Part shown: positions 57,231 to 64,000 of the stretch, piece after piece
How positions within the stretch are numbered: position 1 is the first letter of the stretch
Layout: each line of letters starts with the position of its first letter
Position numbers and translations under genes: made by a program
The notes under the pieces: model-generated
What the model was told of the DNA's origin: nothing
What the model saw: only the letters and a program-made list of their open reading frames with translations
Databases searched by the model: none
Source: Ischnura elegans
Lineage: Eukaryota > Arthropoda > Insecta > Odonata > Coenagrionidae
Assembly: GCF_921293095.1 (NCBI RefSeq)
Contig: NW_025791658.1
Span: 2,728,001-2,792,000, forward strand
DNA length: 64,000 bases
Direction of reading: 5' to 3'

Positions 57231-60200
57231 TTTTGTTCTAAAAGGGTGCGTGATTTTCCAGTTCCCTAATCAATTTCTATCCACTAGCATTGGTGTAATT
57301 TGAACTTAATGTATATCGATATATATCGTCCTTGCTAACCATATATTCCTACAACTCCTCAGTACCATCGATGGCCCACCAGAATATATATTTCGTTTTG
57401 TAGCAGCGCACATCGATTTATATTAAAATTCGTTCCCAGTATTGTATTTTTTCGTTGTATTTTTTTATGAACGGTGCCAAAATCCGTTCTGGAATATATT
57501 AAAAATATCTATTTCCATCTAAATTTGCTCCTCCTTTACAACTGAACCTCAAAGTGTTCACTAAATATCGGTCCCTCGTACAAACCCGTCAGATTCCGTA
57601 ATATCGAGAGTTTAGGAAATCGGAACCGAAACCAATACGCAAAACACGCACATTCTCGTTTTTATCGTCTCGACGCATCCGGAAACCAAAAAGCATCAGT
57701 TATCCGCAGTGACGGCGATGAATGCGCGGACCGGAAACGCTTTGGTGTCACTTGTCGAGTGAATTATAGTGACCTCATTCGGTATGTCTGGTTTAAAAGT
57801 CCTCTCATTTCCGTCGGGAAAAAAACAACTGGATTATCCGCCCCCTACATTGGGAATGCGTTAAACAGGTCCTAAAATTTGGGTAAAAGTCTGCTATGAA
57901 ACGCGGAAGAAACAAGAAAGTTGGTGTTTCATATGCATTTCTTCCTCCTGAATCAGAAATTAATTATACCTTGTGGGTAAACTCTTCACGGGATTCCCAA
58001 CGGGTAAATTCCATAACCATCCACTGGTAGCGTGACGTCTACCTGACGTCTAACCATTTTCTTTTCTATACCCACGACGTGTTTTCAAAGTTAGGAAACT
58101 GTTATTTTATGCTTCTGAATCAATCCTCTATATTATTTCTATTGTAAAGATACCTTTTTCTCAACTTATACGCAACCTAACTCTACATATGAGGTACCAA
58201 AATGCACAGAATTTATCAGAGAACATGCTACGGCATATCTTACCTCCTAAATATTGCTATTTTTTCCTAAAATTTGTTTTTAAATAATTTTAAAAAAATA
58301 CAAAACAAAATCAAAAACCGGTAAATATTCCTGACGTTAACGGCGCACAAACTGATACATTTGTTCATTTGCAACAATATCTCGCATTCTTTAAATAACT
58401 TTTATCAAAATGCGTTTGATTCCGCATTCAAGTCTCCTGTTGATACGTAAGTATGAGTCATCATGTGCGTTTAACAGAGGATAGTGTAATTACTTCCAGT
58501 GTTGTGTTTAAATAGGTACTCTGACCTCCATTTGTACATGAACATTCCAATTAAATTTGTACATAAGACCCTGCCTTTTTTTCTACATTTTAAAATTAGA
58601 AACGCGCCTATCCCTCTGTGGACTTGCATTGAAAAGTGCGGGGGAAGCCCGCTGGGAGCGGGCGCAGCACGCTCGTCACCAATATAATATTATAGTGTGT
58701 ATACCGTAAGTTGTCGCACGGGTCCGCGAAGTACGTGAGCCAGCAAATGAGGGCAGGGAGAAAAGACCGACAGTAAAAAACTGTATGGGACCGACACAGG
58801 TAGCTGGCGGGTCCGTTCGCCCGACCCTTTGTCCTCCCCCTGACGAAGGCAACTACCACAGCTCTAATTGAATCATTAACGTTTCTTTTACTTTCTCATA
58901 ACATCTCAATCTAAGTAACATATTTGTAAACTACTAAAAAGAGCTAAGAAGAATGATATAAAACACGAAGTGCTCCGATCATGAATAACGAAACGGTCGA
59001 AAGTTATAACAAAACATACAGTATATCGGCTGAAAAATAACTTCCATCATATATATGTTTCGTCGCATTTCTGTAATTAATACAAATATTTTTTTTGCCT
59101 TTGGCGTCTAATAGACATCACGCCACAACGAGAGGTACTATATTTTACATGCGTATTCCTTCGCCCGAATAATCATTGCGAAGTTTTTGACTGCGTTCAA
59201 TAATTTAATCAAACATTATTAGCATCTATTTAAAGCATTAAATTTGGGGTAAGTGACTTTTTTGCTACACATTTATGAATGTAATCTATGTATCATAGGA
59301 ATGAAACTATTATTGCTTTAAAAAAAGCGTGTACCTGTTAAGTATTTCATTAAAGTGTACATATCGATCATTATCATCCATTTAGTTGATGCCCATGTAT
59401 GAAATTCATTGTTATATGAATGATTTTTTGCAGTTAAAACAGTTACATCTACTGGTATGCATTTTTATGAACCATTACTAAACAGCGTGTGTGAGACACC
59501 GAACGACAAATTTCATTCCAAATGCCACATGACTTACGGAGGGATAATAGCCAACGTTTAAAGCTCCGAATCCGATCTCAGCCTAAACACTTTGAGTGCC
59601 AGCTGCTAAATTTAAAGCCCCACTGAAAAATCCAGCCATTTTTACTATATTCGTACATTTTTTAAGACATTAGCATCAAAAATATATTTAAATCGATGTG
59701 CATTTCAATAAAAATGGACTTTGCTCCTCTTTATGAATGAGTTGAATAACATTTATTGCTAATTTTTAAATATATAGTTTACCAATTAAAACCTACTGTT
59801 TTTGAAAAATAAAAAAAGTTGCAACAAATGCTGTACCGCCGTAAAATGCATAATAATTTTTAATAAGCTCAATTTGAACTATTTAAAGCATGGAAATCAT
59901 TAAAAAGCATTGTTCCAAGCAAAGCATTATAAATCCTAATTGACAAAAAGGGTCACTGCACCCTCAACGAACAGTTCTTTCCTCCAACGAATTTTCACAC
60001 AAAGTAGGCTAAGATAGGGATGCCGGTAGCTACAGAGGACTTTTCGTCCTCAAGACATAAAGTGAACTCTTTTTCCATCGAGCAGTTGATTTTTGAAATA
60101 ACAGAACCACTAAGCAGTAAACTGGAAGAGTACCATGGGCGAAATATTGCAGCTCCACGCAAACTAAGCCAATTAAATGAAAAGAGGTAATATTACGTCC

Positions 60201-60900
60201 ATGGCAATCCTCAGAAGGATTAGCAGGACGTAATATTACGTCCATGGCACGCAAAGTATTAAGGCTGCTGCATGACGTTATATTTGTTTACGGTAGCTAA
60301 AAGCGTGAATCGCACGATCATTTTTTTCGTCATTTTCGAGTGATCATTCCAGCGATCATTCGAGTGATCACTCGCAAACGATCGCCGCGCGCAATTGTTT
60401 TCCGCGATCACTCCAATGACGAGGATTCCCATCACTTATTTTATCATTCATCTCGTCGCTTTTTCCGCCGCTGAAACAGCAACTGAAACCCCATATAAGC
60501 CAATCAGAACGCATTCCCGTATGGAGCGATTACAGCGCAACGTTTGACAATCGTAGGAACGACACAGGTAAACGTGAACACCATATATATTTTCGTGATG
60601 CGGGTCCCATGACAACGAGCTGTGATATTGGGAATGATGCGAAAAGGGACGGCGGTAGGGACGGTGTGAGTCAGAAAAGTAACACTCTGGCAATCGCTAT
60701 TCCGGTCGGGAAAAGCTTTACTTCACTTTACGTGAATAAAACACGATAGTTTGACGCAGGATTAAGTGTCATTGATGGAATGAAATTAGTTCATTAAACA
60801 ACAAAAAATAACTAAAATGTGTGACGCCAGATCCTTTATTGCAAATAAAATAATCTGTTTTCTTACGTGACCTTTTGTGACAGGGGTGGTGTGTTGGTAA
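57231..60900. other. 3.7-kb stretch without recognised genes; palindromes at 60.0-60.25 kb
   Basis: No coding sequence recognised. 57,342-57,395 repeats the left border of the 152-bp array. Two tight palindromes stand out: GAGGAC-TTTTC-GTCCTC (60,035-60,051) and the perfect GGACGTAATATTACGTCC (60,227-60,244), whose right half with CCATGGCA also occurs at 60,188. A GAGTGATCATTC/GCGATCATTC cluster lies at 60,338-60,385. Confidence 0.55.
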
Positions 60901-62254
60901 CCCAGCTAGAAATTTTTCCTACCGGTTTCGGTAGGATATCATCATCATCATCATCACTGGTCAACAATCCTAGGATTGGTTTGACGCAGCCCTCCACTCA
61001 GTTCTATCAGCTAATCTTTTCACACCTACGTATTTCTTCTCTTTCACATCTCTCTTTACTTGTTCCATATATTTTGTTCGGGGTCTTCCTTTTCCATTCT
61101 TGCCTTCCACTTGTCCTTCGACGATTGTCTTCATCAGGCCATCATGTCTCAGGATGTGGCCTATAAGGTTGTTCCGTCTTCTTATTAAGGTGTTCATGAG
61201 GCTTCTCTTCTCTCCTACCCTTCTTAGGACTTCCTCGTAACTAACTCGGTCGATCCATTTGATTTTCATCATTCTTCTGTAGCACCACATTTCAAGGGCC
61301 TCTATCCTTGCTTTCTCCGCTGCGGTCATTGTCCATGCCTCACATATTCCGTATAGGAGCATACTCCAGATGTAGGTTCTTATAAATTGTTTATTTACTT
61401 TCATATTTAAGTTTCCTGCTGTAAGCAGGTCTCTCTTTTGGTGGAATGCTCTCTTCGCCTGGGCTATTCTGCTGATAATTTCTTTCTTGCTTCTCCCATC
61501 ACTAGTTATCTTGCTTCCCAAATAACAGAATTCATCCACCTCTATCAGTTTTCGGTAGGATATATGCTTCTTGAAACATCCTACAGGGTTCGGTAAGCAA
61601 CCCTGTGCACCCCTGGTGCACATTGCATACAGTAATTATGTTCACGTATGTTTGAATGGAATCAAAGAAATGTCTACATTCCCATTAATATCCAAAAATC
61701 AATAGTTTATTAACAATATCCACACAATGCTACTTTTAGATATAATGCTTATTGGATATTGGTAACCATCTATGGATATTGTATGGATATCCATTGCTAC
61801 TAGGGTACTTGATTTGAGAATCCCTCAAAGTCAGATTCTGATATACCTCTCCATGTGAATGGGTTTTCCGATGCATTTTTTTTAAGTTCTTGGTGTTAAT
61901 TGAAAATATACAGCTTTTACAAAAATGTGGTGCATTCCGAGAATGTAATATGGATCAAGTAATAGATTTCCCTGATTATCATTAAAATCCTAAGGAAATT
62001 ATGTAATTTTTTGAGGTAATGCTAACCTGTTCCTTATATACATATTGCCAAAATAACTTTATTTCTCCAGTGATCACAAGAGCAATAACTTGATTCTACA
62101 TCTATTTAAGAACTCGGTAGAGTTTCGGTAGGCTACTGAACAGTGTGAAGTAAAAAAACCAATAGAGATACAGTAGAGTTCGGTAGGGTACGTTACAGTC
62201 CAGTTGAATTCGGTTGATTTTCTCTACTGAACCCAGTAGATATTTTCAGCTGGG
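60901..62254. mobile_element. Non-autonomous DNA element with CCCAGCT ends, split by a LINE
   Basis: The left end CCCAGCTAGAAATTTTTCCT and right end (complement) CCCAGCTGAAAATATCTACT are imperfectly inverted over ~30 bp. Multiple TTCGGTAG words lie near both ends. Without the 624-bp LINE plus duplication it would be ~730 bp. No ORF of its own; superfamily unknown. Confidence 0.6.
60940..61549 (-). pseudogene. LINE family B, 5'-truncated copy with intact C-terminal RT frame
   Basis: 610 bp between copies of TTTCGGTAGGATAT (60,926-60,939 and 61,550-61,563), a clear 14-bp target duplication. On the minus strand a frame of about 200 codons is open from the 5' truncation to the stop at 60,970. 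It reads KLIEVDEFCYLGSKITSDGR, FHQKRDLLTAGNLNMKV, RTYIWSMLLYG, KARIEALEMWCYRRMMKIKW, IGHILRHDGLMKTIVEGQVE and GRPRTKYMEQVKRD. The 3' tail is (GAT)n. These features suggest an RTE-like or related clade. It is the youngest LINE in the window; the fingers and palm of the RT are missing. Confidence 0.9.
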
Positions 62255-62399
62255 CAGGGAATCCAAATTGCCTGATCCTCATAGCTTTCCAACGTAAAGT
62301 TCATCAGCTGATGAGACCTCGGAGGGTATCTCCCGCCGATTATCCTGTGAGGGTCCTTCACCTCCGTCTTTTCTTTACCGGAAGGTCCTCCTACCTGCC

Positions 62400-63445
62400 C
62401 GTTGAAGAGATTCATCTTTTAAATCGTTCGAAGGCAGATGGTTTGTCTGCTGCTATGAGTCGAATTTCTTCGATTTCTGACTAGTTTGCATTTTCGAAGA
62501 ATTCCCTGGATATCCGGCGAAGTCCGTCTTCATTCCGCTCCATGTCTGCGAGAGCGTATACAATAGGATGGTTTCCTATTATTTTTTTATTTCCTAATTC
62601 GAAAGATTATGACTCCTGGAGTACGCATTTTACGCTTCTAGATTTTTAAATGAAGATATCCATTTTTCGCGATTAAATGAATATTAAGTGAAAAAATTTC
62701 AAGCGCGCGAGAACGTGACGGCTAAGTATAAATGCTGAGAAAACCTTGAGTGACGTCGTTCTGGTTCCCACAGTCGCCGCGTGAGGTGAACTTGAGGCGA
62801 GGATATCTGCGCCGCTGCGATGCAGGTTGCCATCAGGTAGCAGAGTAGCTTACAGGTAGCGCTTGGCTTAAATAAGGAATATTAATACCCTATCAAACGA
62901 AGGAAACTTTCCGACCACGGACAATTTTAATGGGTGATTATTAAGAGATGTTTCCCGGAGCTCTGTGCCTCATGCATGCATTGGTAACCTCAGACGATGT
63001 AAAACTCCTATTTACTCGTATATAAACTAGGTCCCTGTGACGTCACGTGGATTGGCATCGCATGGAGCCAATCTGGCCTTTTTTAAATGAGGTTAAAATT
63101 GACCATTGCCATTCGTCTAAACTGGGATTTCTAAAGCCAAATGATTTGTATATTATGAATACATTAATGGTGGGTAACGAGTCGCAATCAATGCCTTTCG
63201 TTTTCTTGGATGAAGGAAACTACCCTATTTATCTCGAAGGTAGTTCCATCCTAGGGCAAGGATTGTCTTCAGCGCCGTATTCTCCGTCATCCATATGGGC
63301 AGACTCCAGAGCTTCGGTACCCGGCCACTCCATGCAGGTGCAGCATACGATAGTATTCGCCGGATGGCCATTTGGTAGACCTTTTTCTTGTTCTCCAAGG
63401 AGAGGTACTTCGACCGGAGAGGCGGTGCCAGCATAAATCTTTTAT
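62400..63445 (-). pseudogene. Jockey-like LINE reverse transcriptase end, split by MITE M1
   Basis: The first part (63,445-63,230) reads LAPPLRSKYLSLENKKKVYQ, RRILSYAAPAWSG and ENTALKTILALGWNYLRD, matching the jockey-clade landmarks L.KLYK...RP.LTYA.PVW and QN..LR.I. The second part, beyond the MITE (from 62,571 down to about 62,490), reads ADMERNEDGLRRISREFFEN, the short helix near the jockey C-terminus, then a stop. A frameshift near 63,435 precedes it. The left boundary is approximate. Confidence 0.75.
62572..63229 (+). mobile_element. MITE family M1, full-length copy 8
   Basis: 658 bp, ends AATAGGATGGTTTCC and GGAAACTACCCTATT, with all interior markers. It lies inside the jockey-like reverse transcriptase fragment, whose two halves are in the expected order on either side, so it inserted into a pre-existing LINE. 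Confidence 0.9.
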
Positions 63446-64000
63446 TTCTTTTACGTAAACTTTATTTTGATTATATTGTGAACACATTTGTTGTGTATTT
63501 TTTTGTATGATGTTATTTTGTGAATATATGCAATAAACTATTATTTTTTATCCTACTGTGTTGTCAACGGCATTGACTATGATATTTCTGTCGTAATAAA
63601 CACTTTCTAGTGCGTTAACATGCATTGATTCTTAGATATTTTTGTTTCACTGTAATGTGTCCGATGTTTCTATCACTTTTTTGATGAAAACATCACTGAA
63701 AAGTGACTACGACGATAAACAGTAATAATGAAGATCAAATAATAATATTAAGTACTTTAACTCTTAATGTTATCTTAGGAAAGGTATATGACCTTATCAT
63801 CACATGAATCTGGATCAAAACGTCGTCTAAATCCCGGATTTTTCTCACAAGGAAGAAATAACTCACAGATTTCGTGGGGATTGTAGCAAAATAATAGGCC
63901 TAACGTGTGAGATAAAATATAAATGAATAAAAACTCTCGCAGCGACTTATTTGTATACCGAACTATTGCAAATCATAATTTCTATTAGTCAAATGAGGAA
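63446..64000. other. Right end of window, nothing recognised
   Basis: AT-rich sequence without recognisable coding, RNA or repeat features. Confidence 0.5.

Overview
The window looks like gene-poor, repeat-rich arthropod DNA, probably from an insect. The main evidence is a 17.5-kb AT-rich satellite, several LINE and Penelope-like (PLE) retroelement fragments, short TTAA-flanked and other terminal-inverted-repeat elements, and two Pol III tRNA-Asp genes. I recognise no intact host protein-coding gene. The species cannot be named from the sequence alone.

Layout. 1-17,510 is one satellite array of 67-bp monomers, mostly alternating A and B types (134-bp dimers). It has a homogeneous core, decayed edges and a 3.8-kb block that occurs twice almost unchanged. 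17.5-22.1 kb holds a partial MITE, a ~469-bp tandem repeat split by a 1.08-kb TA-flanked DNA transposon, and a ~195-bp tandem repeat. 23.7-30.3 kb holds a fold-back repeat, a CR1-like LINE end, a tRNA-Glu-like gene split by a MITE, and PLE endonuclease scraps. 31.4-42.6 kb holds two tRNA-Asp genes lying in a diverged duplication, one copy of which took a PLE insertion. Between them are three inverted-repeat elements and a TTAA-flanked (piggyBac-like) MITE whose empty site is also present. 43-50.3 kb is a stack of nested LINE and PLE pieces and a Tc1-like transposase relic. 50.4-64 kb holds further TIR elements, three minisatellite-like arrays, a LINE with a clean 14-bp target-site duplication, and a jockey-like LINE split by a MITE.

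Two themes join these pieces. First, one ~665-bp MITE family (here called M1, ends AATAGGGTGGTTTCC) has at least eight full or partial copies, two of them clearly inserted in older repeats. Second, Penelope-like debris (GIY-YIG endonuclease and C-terminal fragments) is accompanied by a recurring short motif that resembles a hammerhead ribozyme core: CTGANGA, one extra base, a small hairpin, GAAAC, and a closing outer stem. It occurs at five to seven places, twice inside the arms of one near-perfect inverted repeat. This motif family, and the dyad inside each satellite monomer, are the most interesting signals. All coordinates and pairings were read by eye.
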